Assembly (NCBI RefSeq): GCF_025263565.1
Contig: NZ_CP079865.1
Span: forward strand, 4,526,001-4,590,000
Reading direction: 5' to 3'
DNA length: 64,000 bases
Source: Mycobacterium sp. SMC-8
GTDB taxonomy: Bacteria; Actinomycetota; Actinomycetes; Mycobacteriales; Mycobacteriaceae
Both the position numbers and the translations under genes were made by a program. This document shows, piece by piece, positions 38,324-52,980 of the stretch (the stretch's first letter is position 1; every line of letters begins with the position of its first letter). Under the pieces are notes generated by a model. That model did no database searches. It was given only the letters and a program-made list of their open reading frames with translations, and had not been told where the DNA came from.

Positions 38324-38924
38324 TCTACTCGCGGTCGATCCGCTCACTGCCGCGCGCCTGCTGTTGGGGGCCCGTCTGGCCGGTCGCCGGGTGGCCGCGA
38401 CGATTGTCGAGGTCGAGGCCTACGGCGGCCCCGAAGACGGGCCGTGGCCGGATGCCGCAGCACACTCCTATCGCGGGCCGGGCCTGCGCAACGCCGTGAT
38501 GTTCGGCCCGCCGGGACGGCTCTACACCTACCGCAGCCACGGCATCCACGTCTGCGCGAACGTGGTGTGCGCGAGCGACGGCGTCGCGGCGGCCGTGCTA
38601 CTGCGTGCGGCGGTGATCGACACCGGTCATGACCGGGCCTGGACCCGTCGCGGTCCGGCGGTGCGCGAAGTCGCGCTGGCCCGGGGTCCGGGCAATCTGT
38701 GTTCGGCGCTCGGGATCACGATGGACGACAACGGAATCGACCTGTTCGATCCGTCGGCTCCGGTCCGGTTGGAACTGGGACAGTTACGTGTGGGCGAGAC
38801 CGGGCCGCGCGTGGGAGTGAGCAAGGCGGCCGACCGCCCGTGGCGGATGTGGCTGCCCGGCCATCCCGAGGTGTCGGCCTACCGGCGCAGTCCGCGGGCA
38901 CCGGTGCCGGGGCGCAGCGACTAG
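38313..38924 (+). CDS. mpg: 3-methyladenine DNA glycosylase (AAG/Mpg type)
   Basis: 203 residues from GTG 38313, overlapping the hydrolase. It removes alkylated and deaminated purines by base excision. The catalytic glutamate is in [15 protein letters not shown] (near residue 30). The tyrosine intercalation region and the NH2-terminal DNA-binding block ([35 protein letters not shown]) follow, and [14 protein letters not shown] matches the family. The stop is 17 bases before tyrS. Rv1688 holds the same place in M. tuberculosis. Confidence 0.95.
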   Translation: MSADLLAVDPLTAARLLLGARLAGRRVAATIVEVEAYGGPEDGPWPDAAAHSYRGPGLRNAVMFGPPGRLYTYRSHGIHVCANVVCASDGVAAAVLLRAAVIDTGHDRAWTRRGPAVREVALARGPGNLCSALGITMDDNGIDLFDPSAPVRLELGQLRVGETGPRVGVSKAADRPWRMWLPGHPEVSAYRRSPRAPVPGRSD

Positions 38925-38941
38925 TACGGGAAGATCGATGC

Positions 38942-40225
38942 GTGAGTGTTAAGGGCACGTCGATCCTCGATGAGTTGGAATGGCGTGGGCTGATCGCACA
39001 GTCCACCGACCGCGATGCGCTGGCCGAGGCGCTGGCCGACGGGCCCGTCACGGTGTATTCCGGATTCGATCCGACGGCGCCGAGCCTGCACGCCGGTCAT
39101 TTGATCCCGCTGTTGACTCTGCGCCGATTCCAGCAGGCCGGCCATCGCCCGATCGTGCTCGCCGGGGGTGCCACCGGGATGATCGGTGATCCGCGCGATG
39201 TGGGGGAGCGAACGCTGAACACCGCCGACACCGTCGCCGACTGGGCGGATCGCATCCGCGGTCAGCTTGAGCGGTTCGTGGAGTTCGACGATTCGCGCAC
39301 CGGTGCGGTCGTCGTCGACAACCTGTCCTGGACCGGTGAGCTGTCGGCGATCGAGTTCCTGCGCGATGTCGGCAAGCACTTCTCGGTCAACGTGATGCTC
39401 GACCGCGACACCGTCCGCCGGCGGCTCGAGGGGGAAGGCATCTCCTACACCGAGTTCAGCTACATGCTGTTGCAGGCCAATGACTACGTCGAACTGCACC
39501 AGCGGTACGGCTGCACCCTGCAGGTCGGCGGATCCGATCAATGGGGGAACATCATCGCCGGCGTGCGGCTGGTCCGGCAGAAGGCCGGAGCCAGCGTGCA
39601 CGCCCTGACCACTCCGCTGGTGACCGACTCCGAAGGCAAGAAGTTCGGCAAGTCCACCGGCGGCGGCAGCCTTTGGCTCGATCCGGATATGACCAGCCCG
39701 TATGCCTGGTACCAGTACTTCGTCAACACCGCCGACGCCGACGTCGTGCCGTATCTGCGCTGGTTTACGTTCCTCGACGCCGACGAGCTGGCCGAGCTCG
39801 AGCAGGCGACGGCCGAACGTCCGCATGAAAGGGCGGCCCAGCGACGGCTGGCCCGAGAGCTCACCAACCTGGTGCACGGCGAGGCGGCGACCGTGGCCGT
39901 TGAGCACGCGAGCCAGGCGCTGTTCGGGCGCGCAGAGCTGGCGGAGCTCGACGAACCCACGTTGGCGGCGGCGCTGAGAGAGGCCTCGGTGGCCCAGCTC
40001 GAGCCGGGCGGTAACGACTCGATCACGGAATTGCTTGTCTCCACAGGACTTTCCGCGAGCAAGGGCGCAGCCCGCCGGACCATCGCCGAAGGCGGGGTGT
40101 CGGTCAACAACGTGAAGATCACCACAGACGAGTGGTCGCCCCAGCCCTCGGACTACCTCCACGGCAAGTGGTTGGTGCTCCGCCGCGGCAAGCGCAATGT
40201 CGCCGGAATAGAGCGGGTGGGCTGA
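38942..40225 (+). CDS. tyrS: Tyrosyl-tRNA synthetase
   Basis: 427 residues from GTG 38942. Class I synthetase: [19 protein letters not shown] contains the HIGH-type motif (HAGH), and KKFGKSTGG is the KMSKS equivalent. [15 protein letters not shown] is the tyrosine-binding block. The C-terminal 60 residues form an S4-like RNA-binding domain ([19 protein letters not shown]). It charges tRNA-Tyr. In fast-growing mycobacteria tyrS is the standard upstream neighbour of rrnB, as here. Confidence 0.98.
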   Translation: MSVKGTSILDELEWRGLIAQSTDRDALAEALADGPVTVYSGFDPTAPSLHAGHLIPLLTLRRFQQAGHRPIVLAGGATGMIGDPRDVGERTLNTADTVADWADRIRGQLERFVEFDDSRTGAVVVDNLSWTGELSAIEFLRDVGKHFSVNVMLDRDTVRRRLEGEGISYTEFSYMLLQANDYVELHQRYGCTLQVGGSDQWGNIIAGVRLVRQKAGASVHALTTPLVTDSEGKKFGKSTGGGSLWLDPDMTSPYAWYQYFVNTADADVVPYLRWFTFLDADELAELEQATAERPHERAAQRRLARELTNLVHGEAATVAVEHASQALFGRAELAELDEPTLAAALREASVAQLEPGGNDSITELLVSTGLSASKGAARRTIAEGGVSVNNVKITTDEWSPQPSDYLHGKWLVLRRGKRNVAGIERVG

Positions 40226-40368
40226 TGTCGTGGACGAATCGCCTGGTCAGCGCGTAATCGGCAATGGGGAACAAATCCGGTGGGCCGGTCGTTGAATGAT
40301 CGCGAGCCGAAAACCCCTGACGGGGCGTGCACCGGATACCGGTCGAAAAACACGCTCTAGCAGCAGAT

Positions 40369-40397
40369 TTGACTCGGCGTTATCCCTGACGTAACTT
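40369..40397 (+). promoter_or_regulatory. rrnB P1 promoter
   Basis: -35 TTGACT at 40369-40374 and -10 TAACTT at 40392-40397 with a 17-base spacer: the best sigma-A-type promoter in the window. Predicted start near 40404, giving a leader of about 308 bases. Confidence 0.82.
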
Positions 40398-40543
40398 ATC
40401 GGAGTCGCTGCGACACGGGCCCAAAACCCGGAGAGCGCGGCGGCACTCCAGAGGGAAGTCCGCTCCGGCGGATGTCCTCATCTGTCCGCACGAGGATCAC
40501 GGCTTTCGAGCCGGGGTTGTTGTGCGGCAGGTCTGGGGGCGTG

Positions 40544-40570
40544 TTGTTTGAGAACTCAATAGTGTGTTTG
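40544..40570 (+). promoter_or_regulatory. rRNA leader antitermination (box A-type) region
   Basis: The segment TTGTTTGAGAACTCAATAGT with TGTTTGG after it is the conserved block of mycobacterial rRNA leaders associated with NusB/NusE-dependent antitermination. Assignment rests on memory of published leaders. Confidence 0.6.
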
Positions 40571-40711
40571 GTGGTTTTTGTTTGTTGTTTTTTGGCCTGC
40601 CTCTTTTTCCCGTTTAGGGGTGGGTTGTTTTTGGATGCCAGTTTTTGGTGTCTTGTTTGATGATCGGATTTCTCTGATTGTGAATTCTGCCTGCACTTTT
40701 TGGTGTGGGGG

Positions 40712-45808
<5,097 letters not shown>

Positions 45809-45917
45809 CAACAAAACCTCGCAACCACAACCACAAACCACACCACCCCCACCACCAATAAACAAGGGGCTATAAACTTCCCCACCACGGGGATCACTCA
45901 AAAACGAGTGAATACAG
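45809..45917 (+). other. 23S-5S spacer
   Basis: 109 bases, A/C-rich (CAACCACAACCACAAACCACACC) and without a tRNA. Nothing else recognised. Confidence 0.85.
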
Positions 45918-46032
45918 TTACGGCGGTCCATAGCGGCAGGGAAACGCCCGGTCCCATCCCGAACCCGGAAGCTAAGCCTGCCAGCGCCGATGATACTACC
46001 CACACGGGTGGAAAAGTAGGACACCGCCGAAC
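45918..46032 (+). rRNA. rrf: 5S ribosomal RNA
   Basis: About 115 bases. The 5' arm TTACGGCGGTCCATAGCGG pairs with the 3' end GGACACCGCCGAAC. The core CCCGGTCCCATCCCGAACCCG and GAAGCTAAGCCTGCCAGCGCC is typical of actinobacterial 5S. Ends estimated within a few bases. Confidence 0.96.
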
Positions 46033-46042
46033 ACAAATTAGG

Positions 46043-46080
46043 AATCGCCCCCCACAATTGCGTGGGGGGCGATTTCCATT
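46043..46080 (+). terminator. Intrinsic terminator of rrnB
   Basis: Perfect 13-pair stem: AATCGCCCCCCAC at 46043-46055 with GTGGGGGGCGATT at 46062-46074 around the loop AATTGC. The tail TCCATTTCTGG is only moderately T-rich. It is the strongest terminator-like structure in the window, ten bases after 5S. Confidence 0.88.
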
Positions 46081-46156
46081 TCTGGACACCGCCATTTCCA
46101 TTCTTTTATCGCAGCCATTTCTGAAACGCAGATTATGTGGCTGCAGAGCCGGCCCG

Positions 46157-46162
46157 TATCCT
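46157..46162 (+). promoter_or_regulatory. Predicted -10 element of the Rv1691-like gene, near-leaderless
   Basis: TATCCT ends 8 bases before GTG 46170, so the transcript should begin at or one base before the start codon. It lies after the rrnB terminator and would start the forward gene series up to der. Confidence 0.55.
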
Positions 46163-46169
46163 TTTCGAC

Positions 46170-46994
46170 GTGCCCCAAGACAATCAGGGCGGCCGCGGCG
46201 ATCGTCGACCCAGCCGCAGCTCGAACGACAACCGGCAGCGTCCGCGGCGCGATCAGCGCTCGGGGGCGCCGCGCACCTCGGGTCCGAACCGGGCGCGCGC
46301 CGCCCAGCCCCGCCCCGAGAGTGACGATCGTGCCAGCGGTCCGCCGATCCCCAAGGAGATCGAAGCTCGACAGCTCGCCCCCGAGATCCGCGGAGAACTG
46401 ACCACCCTCGACCGCAGCACCGCCGACGTGGTGGCCCGGCACCTGGTCGCCGCCGGCGAGCTGCTCGAGGAGGACCCCGAAGCGGCGTTGGCGCATGCCC
46501 GCGCCGCGCGTGCTCGGTCGGGAAGGATCGCGGCGGTCCGCGAGGCCGTCGGTATCGCGGCCTATCAGTGCGGCGACTGGGCCCAGGCACTCGCAGAACT
46601 GCGGGCGGCGCGCCGAATGGGAAGTCGCTCACCGCTGTTGGCGTTGATCGCGGATTGCGAGCGTGGTGTCGGACGTCCTGAACGCGCCATCGAACTCGCC
46701 CGGTCACCGGAGGCCGCGGCGCTGACCGGAGACGACGCCGACGAGCTGCGCATTGTCGTGGCGGGTGCGCGATCGGATCTGGGCCAACACGAACAGGCGC
46801 TCGCCGTGCTGTCGACCCCGACCCTCGATCCGGACCGCAGCGGCCAGACAGCTGCGCGTCTGTTCTACGCCTACGCCGACACCCTGCTGGAGCTCGGCCG
46901 CAACGACGAGGCGCTGCAGTGGTTCCTGCATGCCGCAGCCGCCGACGTCGACGGTGTCACCGACGCCGAAGAACGTGTCACGGAGCTGTCCTGA
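46170..46994 (+). CDS. Tetratricopeptide-like protein (Rv1691 homologue)
   Basis: 274 residues from GTG 46170 (GTG 46137 is a longer option that would cross the -10). The first 75 residues are a disordered Arg/Gly/Pro/Asn-rich tract (NRQRPRRDQRSGAPRTSG). The rest is helical with repeat-like units (EAALAHARAARARSGRIAAVREAVGIAAYQCGDW, HEQALAVLSTP, LLELGRNDEALQWFLHAAA) of tetratricopeptide type. Probably a protein-binding scaffold or RNA-associated factor because of the basic tract; no known partner. First gene of the series leading to recN. Confidence 0.85.
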   Translation: MPQDNQGGRGDRRPSRSSNDNRQRPRRDQRSGAPRTSGPNRARAAQPRPESDDRASGPPIPKEIEARQLAPEIRGELTTLDRSTADVVARHLVAAGELLEEDPEAALAHARAARARSGRIAAVREAVGIAAYQCGDWAQALAELRAARRMGSRSPLLALIADCERGVGRPERAIELARSPEAAALTGDDADELRIVVAGARSDLGQHEQALAVLSTPTLDPDRSGQTAARLFYAYADTLLELGRNDEALQWFLHAAAADVDGVTDAEERVTELS

Positions 46995-46995
46995 C

Positions 46996-48009
46996 GTGAG
47001 CGCCCTTGTGCAGCAGCATGATTGTCTGCTGCTCGACCTCGACGGCACGGTGTTCCGCGGCGACGCACCCACCCCGGGGGCGGTCGACACGCTGGCTGCG
47101 ATCGACCCTCGCGTGCTGTTCGTGACGAACAACGCCTCCCGCGACGCCGAACAGGTCGCCGCGCACCTGCGTGAGCTGGGTTTCGCGGCCGCCGCCGACG
47201 ACGTCGTCACCAGCGCCCAGAGCGCGGCGCGGTTGCTGGCCGACCAACTCCCGCCCGCCGCCAAGGTCCTCGTGGTCGGGACCGACGCGTTGGCCGGGGA
47301 GGTCGCCGGCGCGGGGCTGACCCCGGTCCGCGCCTTCGCGGACGGCCCGGTCGCGGTGGTGCAGGGCCATTCGCCGGACACCGCGTGGCCGGCCCTGGCC
47401 GAGGCGGCGCTCGCGATCCGGGCCGGAGCGCTGTGGATCGCCGCCAACGTCGACAAGACGCTGCCCTCGGAACGCGGTCTGCTGCCCGGGAACGGTTCGA
47501 TGGTGGCCGCGCTGCGCACCGCCACCGACCGGGATCCGCAGGTGGCCGGGAAACCGGCGCCCGCGTTGATGCAGGATGCGCTGGCCCGCGGCGAGTTCGA
47601 GCGCCCGCTGGTGGTCGGGGATCGGCTCGACACCGACATCGCCGGCGCCAACGCAGCGCAGCTGCCCAGCCTGATGGTGCTGTGCGGGGTCAACTCTGCC
47701 GACGACGCCATCTGGGCGAGTAGCGAGCAGCGTCCGACCTACCTGGCCGAAGACCTCCGGGCGCTGGCCGTCGGTCAGGCCGACACGTTGCGCGTCGCGC
47801 CGCATCCGGGCTGGCGGGTCGACGTCGACGCCACGGCGGTCACGCTGAGCGCCACCGGGTCAGACCCGGGCGACCCGCTGTCCGCGGTGCGTGCCCTCGC
47901 CGCGGCGGTGTGGGAGGCGGGAATCGAACGCCGTCCGGTCCGCGCGGCCGACGACGCGTCCCGACAGGCCGTGCAGCGGTGGACGCTGCTGTCCGCTCGC
48001 ATCGACTAG
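46996..48009 (+). CDS. HAD-superfamily IIA phosphatase (Rv1692-type glycerol-3-phosphate phosphatase)
   Basis: 337 residues from GTG 46996, one base after the preceding stop. NagD-like HAD phosphatase: motif I CLLLDLDGTVFRGD (nucleophile Asp), motif II LFVTNNAS, motif III lysine in VAGKPAPALM and motif IV VVGDRLDTDIAGANAA. A C2 cap lies between motifs II and III. A C-terminal extension of about 70 residues (RVAPHPGWRVDVDATAVTLS) has a GNAT-like look. The M. tuberculosis homologue Rv1692 dephosphorylates glycerol 3-phosphate in lipid polar-head recycling; the same activity is likely. Confidence 0.92.
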   Translation: MSALVQQHDCLLLDLDGTVFRGDAPTPGAVDTLAAIDPRVLFVTNNASRDAEQVAAHLRELGFAAAADDVVTSAQSAARLLADQLPPAAKVLVVGTDALAGEVAGAGLTPVRAFADGPVAVVQGHSPDTAWPALAEAALAIRAGALWIAANVDKTLPSERGLLPGNGSMVAALRTATDRDPQVAGKPAPALMQDALARGEFERPLVVGDRLDTDIAGANAAQLPSLMVLCGVNSADDAIWASSEQRPTYLAEDLRALAVGQADTLRVAPHPGWRVDVDATAVTLSATGSDPGDPLSAVRALAAAVWEAGIERRPVRAADDASRQAVQRWTLLSARID

Positions 48010-48022
48010 CGTGAACACCGCT

Positions 48023-48178
48023 ATGACCAACGATCCCGACCAGATCCGCACCCAGGTGACCGAACTGCTGGGTGAGCCGATCGATGTGTCGGCGGCTGAC
48101 CTGGACTCCGTCGCGGCGCGCCTCGAGCAGGCGCACGATCTGCTGGTGCGCGCGCTGGAATCCGTCGAGAAGGGCTGA
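48023..48178 (+). CDS. Small conserved acidic protein (Rv1693-like)
   Basis: 51 residues from ATG 48023 (GTG 48011 would add four). One domain of helices: DPDQIRTQVTELLGEPIDVS then AADLDSVAARLEQAHDLLVR and ALESVEKG. No Cys and no membrane segment. It lies between the phosphatase and tlyA, five bases before tlyA. It looks like a small adaptor or a helical hairpin. Function unknown. Confidence 0.78.
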   Translation: MTNDPDQIRTQVTELLGEPIDVSAADLDSVAARLEQAHDLLVRALESVEKG

Positions 48179-48183
48179 CCCGC

Positions 48184-48993
48184 GTGGCGCGTCGCGCACG
48201 TGTTGACGCCGAACTGGTTCGACGAGGGCTGGCCCGCTCGCGCCAGCAGGCGGCCGAGCTGATCGGCGCCGGCCGGGTCCGGGTGGACGGTATGCCCGCG
48301 GCCAAGCCCGCCACCGCGGTGTCGGTGACCGCGCATCTGACCGTCGAGGGCGGCGACGCCGACTCCTGGGTGTCGCGGGGCGCCCACAAACTCATCGGCG
48401 CGCTCGACGCGTTCGGATTGTCCGTCGAGAACCGCCGCTGCCTGGACGCCGGGGCCTCGACCGGCGGCTTCACCGAGGTGCTGCTGCACCGCCAGGCCCG
48501 CGAGGTGATCGCCGTCGACGTCGGCTACGGCCAACTGGCCTGGTCGCTGCGCACCGACCCGAGGGTGACGGTGATGGAGCGCACCAACGTCCGCGAACTC
48601 ACCCCGGAGGCGATCGGCGGATCCGTCGATCTGGTCGTCGCAGACCTGTCGTTCATCTCGCTGGCGACGGTGCTGCCCGCACTGACGACCTGCGCGTCAC
48701 CGGACGCCGATATCGTTCCTATGGTGAAACCTCAATTCGAGGTCGGCAAGGAACGGGTCGGTGGCGGCGGCGTGGTGTCCGATCCGTTGCTCCGCGCCGA
48801 CGCGGTGCTCTCGGTGGCCCGGCGTGCCGCGGAACTGAACTGGCATGCCGTGGCCGTCACCGCCAGTCCACTGCCCGGCCCGGCGGGTAACGTCGAGTAC
48901 TTCCTGGACCTGCGCACCCGCGGTGAGCACTCCCTGCAGGGCGACGAGCTGGAGGCCGCGGTACGTCGCGCGGTCGAGGAGGGGCCGCAATGA
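48184..48993 (+). CDS. tlyA: rRNA 2'-O-methyltransferase TlyA
   Basis: 269 residues from GTG 48184. An N-terminal S4 RNA-binding domain ([20 protein letters not shown]) is joined by a short linker to a Rossmann methyltransferase with the S-adenosylmethionine motif [36 protein letters not shown] and the DVGYGQLAW segment are typical. In M. tuberculosis it methylates 16S C1409 and 23S C1920; its loss gives resistance to capreomycin and viomycin. The gene looks intact, so susceptibility to these drugs by this route is expected. Confidence 0.96.
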   Translation: MARRARVDAELVRRGLARSRQQAAELIGAGRVRVDGMPAAKPATAVSVTAHLTVEGGDADSWVSRGAHKLIGALDAFGLSVENRRCLDAGASTGGFTEVLLHRQAREVIAVDVGYGQLAWSLRTDPRVTVMERTNVRELTPEAIGGSVDLVVADLSFISLATVLPALTTCASPDADIVPMVKPQFEVGKERVGGGGVVSDPLLRADAVLSVARRAAELNWHAVAVTASPLPGPAGNVEYFLDLRTRGEHSLQGDELEAAVRRAVEEGPQ

Positions 48994-49910
48994 GCGAACG
49001 CACCATCCTGCTGGTCTTGCACACCGGTCGTGAGGAAGTGACCGAGGTGGCCCGGCGGGTCGAAAAAGTGTTGTCCGACAACGGCATCGCCTTGCGTGCA
49101 TTGTCCGCCGAAGCGGTCGATCGCGGACCCATCCACCTGGCTCCCGACGACATGCGGGCGCTCGGCGTGGAGATCGAGGTCGTCGACGCGGACGAGAGGG
49201 CCGCCGAAGGATGCGAGCTGGTGCTGGTGCTCGGCGGCGACGGCACCTTCCTGCGCGCCGCCGAACTGGCCCGCAACGTCGAGATCCCGGTGCTCGGGGT
49301 GAACCTCGGCAAGATCGGCTTCCTGGCAGAAGCCGAGGCCGAGGCCATCGACAAGGTGCTCGACCACATCATCCGGCGCGACTACCGGGTCGAGCACCGG
49401 ATGACCCTTGACGTCGCCGTGCGCGCCGAAGGCCGGCTGATCGACCGCGGGTGGGCACTCAACGAGGCAAGCCTGGAGAAGGGGACGCGGCTGGGCGTGC
49501 TCGGTGCGCTCCTGGAGGTGGACGGACGCCCGGTGTCGTCGTTCGGTTGCGACGGGGTGCTGGTGTCGACCCCGACCGGGTCCACGGCGTACGCGTTCTC
49601 GGCGGGCGGCCCGGTGCTGTGGCCGGACCTGGAGGCGATCCTGGTGGTGCCGAACAATGCGCATGCGCTGTTCGCCCGCCCGATGGTGACCAGCCCCGAT
49701 GCGTTGATCGCGATCGAGATCGAAGCCAGCGGTCACGACGCGCTGGTGTTCTGCGACGGCCGGCGGGACATGGTCGTGCCTGCCGGTGGCCGCCTGGAGG
49801 TGACCCGGTGCGCCACACCGCTGAAGTGGGTGCGGCTGGACAGCGCGCCGTTCACCGATCGGCTGGTACGCAAGTTCCGGCTTCCGGTCACGGGGTGGCG
49901 CGGACAGTAG
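48990..49910 (+). CDS. nadK: NAD kinase
   Basis: 306 residues, ATG 48990 overlapping the tlyA stop by four bases. It phosphorylates NAD to NADP with ATP or polyphosphate. The GGDG motif is in [14 protein letters not shown] (near residue 78). The conserved [29 protein letters not shown] and [10 protein letters not shown] blocks define the family. It ends in TAG overlapping the recN GTG. Confidence 0.97.
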   Translation: MSERTILLVLHTGREEVTEVARRVEKVLSDNGIALRALSAEAVDRGPIHLAPDDMRALGVEIEVVDADERAAEGCELVLVLGGDGTFLRAAELARNVEIPVLGVNLGKIGFLAEAEAEAIDKVLDHIIRRDYRVEHRMTLDVAVRAEGRLIDRGWALNEASLEKGTRLGVLGALLEVDGRPVSSFGCDGVLVSTPTGSTAYAFSAGGPVLWPDLEAILVVPNNAHALFARPMVTSPDALIAIEIEASGHDALVFCDGRRDMVVPAGGRLEVTRCATPLKWVRLDSAPFTDRLVRKFRLPVTGWRGQ

Positions 49911-51682
49911 TGCTAGCAGAAATCCGAATCGAGGCACTCGGTGCGATCAACGCCGCCACCGCGGAGTTCGACGGCGGACTGACCGTGCTGACCGGCGAGA
50001 CCGGTGCCGGCAAGACCATGGTGGTCACCGGCCTGCACCTGCTCGGGGGTGCCCGCGCCGACGCGACCAAGGTGCGTTCGGGCGCCGAGCGCGCCGTCGT
50101 CGAGGGCCGGTTCACGACGGTCGAGCTGGGCGCGGAGGTCGCCGGGCAGGTCGACGAGATCCTGGACTCCTGCGGCGCCGAACGCGACGACGACGGGAGC
50201 ATCATCGCCGCCCGCTCCGTGAGCCGGGACGGACCGTCGCGGGCCTATCTGGGGGGCCGCAGTGTCCCGGCTCGATCCTTGAGCGGCTTCACCAACGAAC
50301 TGCTCACCCTGCACGGACAGAACGACCAGCTGCGGTTGATGCGGCCGGACGAGCAACGCGCCGCCCTCGACCGGTACGCCGAGGTGAGCGCTTCGCTGCA
50401 GCGCTACCGCACGGCCCGCGACGTCTGGCTGGAAGCCCGGCGCGACCTCGACGACCGCCGGCGGCGGGCCCGCGAGATGGCGCAGGAAGCCGACCGCCTG
50501 CAGTTCGCGCTGAACGAGATCGAGGTCATCGACCCGCAGCCCGGGGAGGACGAGGGACTGGTTGCCGACATCCGCCGGCTTTCCGAGCTCGACGCGTTGC
50601 GCGATGCCGTGCAGACCGCCAGGGCGGCGCTGTCCGGGGAGGGTGACGACGGCTTCTCCGCCGCCCACGCGGTGGGGCAGGCGCGCTCGGCGCTGGAAGA
50701 CACCGATGACGTCCCGCTCAAGACGCTGGCCGAGCAGCTCGGCACCGCGCTGACGGTGCTGGTCGACGTATCCGGCGAGCTCGGGCATTATCTGGACGAA
50801 TTGCCAACGGACACAAGCACTCTGGAAACCAAGTTGGCGCGCCAGGCGGAGCTGCGCACGTTGACGCGCAAGTACGCCGCCGACGTCGACGGTGTGCTCG
50901 ATTGGGCCCGCGAGGCCCGCGACCGGCTCGCCCAGCTCGACGTGTCCGAGGAAGCACTGGCCGGGCTGGAACGTCGGGTCGACGAGCTGCAGGCCAAGGT
51001 GATCGCCACGGCGCAGGACCTGACCAAGGTCAGGGCCAAGGCCGCCAAGGGCTTGTCCAAGGCGGTCACCACCGAACTGGCCGGCCTGGCGATGGCCGGC
51101 GCCCAGTTCGTGATCTCGGTGAGCCCGCTGCCGGCACGCGCCGACGACACCGCCCCGCTGCCCCTGCCGTCGGGGGTCACCGTGCACGCCGGCCGCGACG
51201 GAGTCGACGCCGTCGAGTTCGGGTTCGCCGCGCACGGCGGCTCCGACCTGCTCCCGCTGAACAAGAGTGCCTCGGGCGGTGAGCTGTCCCGGGTGATGTT
51301 GGCCCTGGAAGTCGTGCTGTCCGCGTCGAGCGAGGGCACCACCATGGTTTTCGACGAGGTCGACGCCGGCGTGGGCGGACGAGCCGCCGTGCAGATCGGG
51401 CGACGGCTGGCCCGGCTGGCGCGCACCCACCAGGTCATCGTCGTCACACACCTGCCGCAGGTCGCCGCCTACGCCGACGTGCACCTCGTCGTCGAAGGGG
51501 TCGCCGGGGGCGCCGCCGGCAAGCCCAAGGCGAAATCCAGCGGAGTGCGGCGCCTCGACGAGGACGACCGTGTGGCCGAACTGGCCAGGATGCTGGCCGG
51601 GCTGGGGGAGTCCGACAGCGGCCGCGCGCACGCGCGCGAGCTGCTGGATGCCGCCCGGGGCGAGCGCGCCGCCACCGGCTGA
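49910..51682 (+). CDS. recN: DNA repair protein RecN
   Basis: 590 residues from GTG 49910, sharing one base with the nadK stop. SMC-like ATPase of double-strand break repair. Walker A TGETGAGKTMV is near residue 30. A long coiled coil from about 150 to 370 follows. The C-terminal half has the signature SGGELSRVMLALEVVL and Walker B TMVFDEVDAGVGGRAA, then VTHLPQVAAYAD. Complete family length. Confidence 0.97.
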   Translation: MLAEIRIEALGAINAATAEFDGGLTVLTGETGAGKTMVVTGLHLLGGARADATKVRSGAERAVVEGRFTTVELGAEVAGQVDEILDSCGAERDDDGSIIAARSVSRDGPSRAYLGGRSVPARSLSGFTNELLTLHGQNDQLRLMRPDEQRAALDRYAEVSASLQRYRTARDVWLEARRDLDDRRRRAREMAQEADRLQFALNEIEVIDPQPGEDEGLVADIRRLSELDALRDAVQTARAALSGEGDDGFSAAHAVGQARSALEDTDDVPLKTLAEQLGTALTVLVDVSGELGHYLDELPTDTSTLETKLARQAELRTLTRKYAADVDGVLDWAREARDRLAQLDVSEEALAGLERRVDELQAKVIATAQDLTKVRAKAAKGLSKAVTTELAGLAMAGAQFVISVSPLPARADDTAPLPLPSGVTVHAGRDGVDAVEFGFAAHGGSDLLPLNKSASGGELSRVMLALEVVLSASSEGTTMVFDEVDAGVGGRAAVQIGRRLARLARTHQVIVVTHLPQVAAYADVHLVVEGVAGGAAGKPKAKSSGVRRLDEDDRVAELARMLAGLGESDSGRAHARELLDAARGERAATG

Positions 51683-51785
51683 CAGGTTCGGCGCCCTGTT
51701 ACTCGTGTGACAGAAGACAACTTGTGAGGCTGGTGTTACGGCGCGCCTCCAACGGATTCCGGTCGTCGCCGCACAGAATCCACCC

Positions 51786-52970
51786 ATGAAGATGTCAGCG
51801 CTGCTGTCCCGTAATGCCAGCTCACGGCCAGGTATCACCGGCACTGCCCGCGTGGACCGCGACATCGATCGACTCCTCAGACGGGTGACCCCCGGCGACA
51901 TCGTCGTCATCGACGCCCTCGACCTGGACCGCGTCACCGCCGACGCACTGGTCGATGCCGGCGTCACCGCAGTGGTCAACGCGTCCGCGTCGATCTCGGG
52001 CCGCTATCCCAACCTCGGGCCCGAGGTCCTGGTCGCCAACGGCATCACGCTGATCGACAGCACCGGCCCTGAGGTGTTCAAGAAGGTCAAGGACGGCGCC
52101 CGCATCCGGCTCAACGAGGGCGGTGTGTATTCCGGCGACCGCCGGCTGGTCCTGGGCACCGAGCGCACCGACGCCGACATCCACGAACTGATGCAGGAGG
52201 CCAAGGGCGGGCTGGTGGCCCACCTCGAGGCGTTCGCGGGCAACACCATCGAGTTCATCCGCAGCGAGAGCCCGCTGCTGATCGACGGGATCGGCATACC
52301 CGACATCGACGTGGACCTCAACCGCAGGCATGTGGTGATCGTCGCCGAGGAGGAGAACGCGGCCGCCGACCTCAAGGCGCTCAAACCGTTCATCAAGGAG
52401 TATCAGCCGGTGCTGGTCGGGGTCGGTTCCGGCGCCGACATCCTGCGCAAGGCCGGCTACCGGCCGGCACTGATCGTCGGCGACCCCGACAAGATCAGCA
52501 CCGAGGTGCTGCGCTGCGGCGCCCAGGTGGTACTGCCCGCCGACGCCGACGGCCATGCCGCCGGTCTTGAGCGGATCCAGGACCTCGGCGTGGGCGCGAT
52601 GACGTTTCCCGCCGCGGGATCGGCCGCCGACCTGGCCCTGCTCCTGTGTGACCACCACGGCGCGTCCTTGATCGTCACGGTGGGCCACACGGCGAGCATC
52701 GAGGAGTTCTTCGACCGCACCCGCCAGCAGAGCAACCCGTCGACGTTCCTGACCCGGATGAAGGTGGGCGAGAAGCTCGTCGACGCCAAGGCCGTCGCCA
52801 CCCTGTACCGCAGCCGCGTCTCCGGCGGCGCCGTCGCGCTGCTGGTGTTGGCCATGCTGATCGCGGTGATCGCGGCGCTGTGGGTGTCTCGCGCCGACGC
52901 CGCAGTGATCGAGTGGGTGTCCCAGTACTGGAATCAGTTCCTGCTCTGGGTCCAGGGTCTGGTGTCGTAG
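51786..52970 (+). CDS. steA: SteA-like cell-separation protein (Rv1697 homologue)
   Basis: 394 residues from ATG 51786. The N-terminal part (TARVDRDIDRLLRRVTPGDIVVIDALDLDRV) is followed by a thiamine-pyrophosphokinase-like Rossmann region (PVLVGVGSGADILRKAGYRPALIVGDPDKI). A single membrane helix lies near residues 345-370 (GGAVALLVLAMLIAVIAALWV) and a short outer tail ends the protein. In Corynebacterium, SteA and SteB control daughter-cell separation. CAGAAT at 51774-51779, 7 bases before ATG, may be a leaderless -10. The next gene, 10 bases away, is the SteB/MctB partner. Confidence 0.9.
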   Translation: MKMSALLSRNASSRPGITGTARVDRDIDRLLRRVTPGDIVVIDALDLDRVTADALVDAGVTAVVNASASISGRYPNLGPEVLVANGITLIDSTGPEVFKKVKDGARIRLNEGGVYSGDRRLVLGTERTDADIHELMQEAKGGLVAHLEAFAGNTIEFIRSESPLLIDGIGIPDIDVDLNRRHVVIVAEEENAAADLKALKPFIKEYQPVLVGVGSGADILRKAGYRPALIVGDPDKISTEVLRCGAQVVLPADADGHAAGLERIQDLGVGAMTFPAAGSAADLALLLCDHHGASLIVTVGHTASIEEFFDRTRQQSNPSTFLTRMKVGEKLVDAKAVATLYRSRVSGGAVALLVLAMLIAVIAALWVSRADAAVIEWVSQYWNQFLLWVQGLVS

Positions 52971-52980
52971 GGGAGCAACG

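Larger units (their letters stand above)
40226..40711 (+). promoter_or_regulatory. rrnB promoter region and rRNA leader
   Basis: 486 bases between tyrS and 16S rRNA without a gene. It holds the P1 promoter (40369-40397), a predicted transcript start near 40404, the antitermination/box A region (about 40544-40570) and a G/T-rich processed leader before the mature 16S end. Frames open on either strand here are chance. The upstream 140 bases show no second clear promoter, although TTGAAT at about 40293 could be a -35 without a good partner. Confidence 0.85.

Noticed and set aside
46043..46130. Short repeated motif ATTTCCATTTCT / GCCATTTCCATT / GCCATTTCTGAA after the rrnB terminator
   Set aside because: The copies are short and diverged; no regular spacing or palindromic form to support a functional repeat.
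51700..51745. Two TGTGA words before steA as a possible Crp site
   Set aside because: They are in direct, not inverted, orientation and lack the N6 palindrome of Crp sites.
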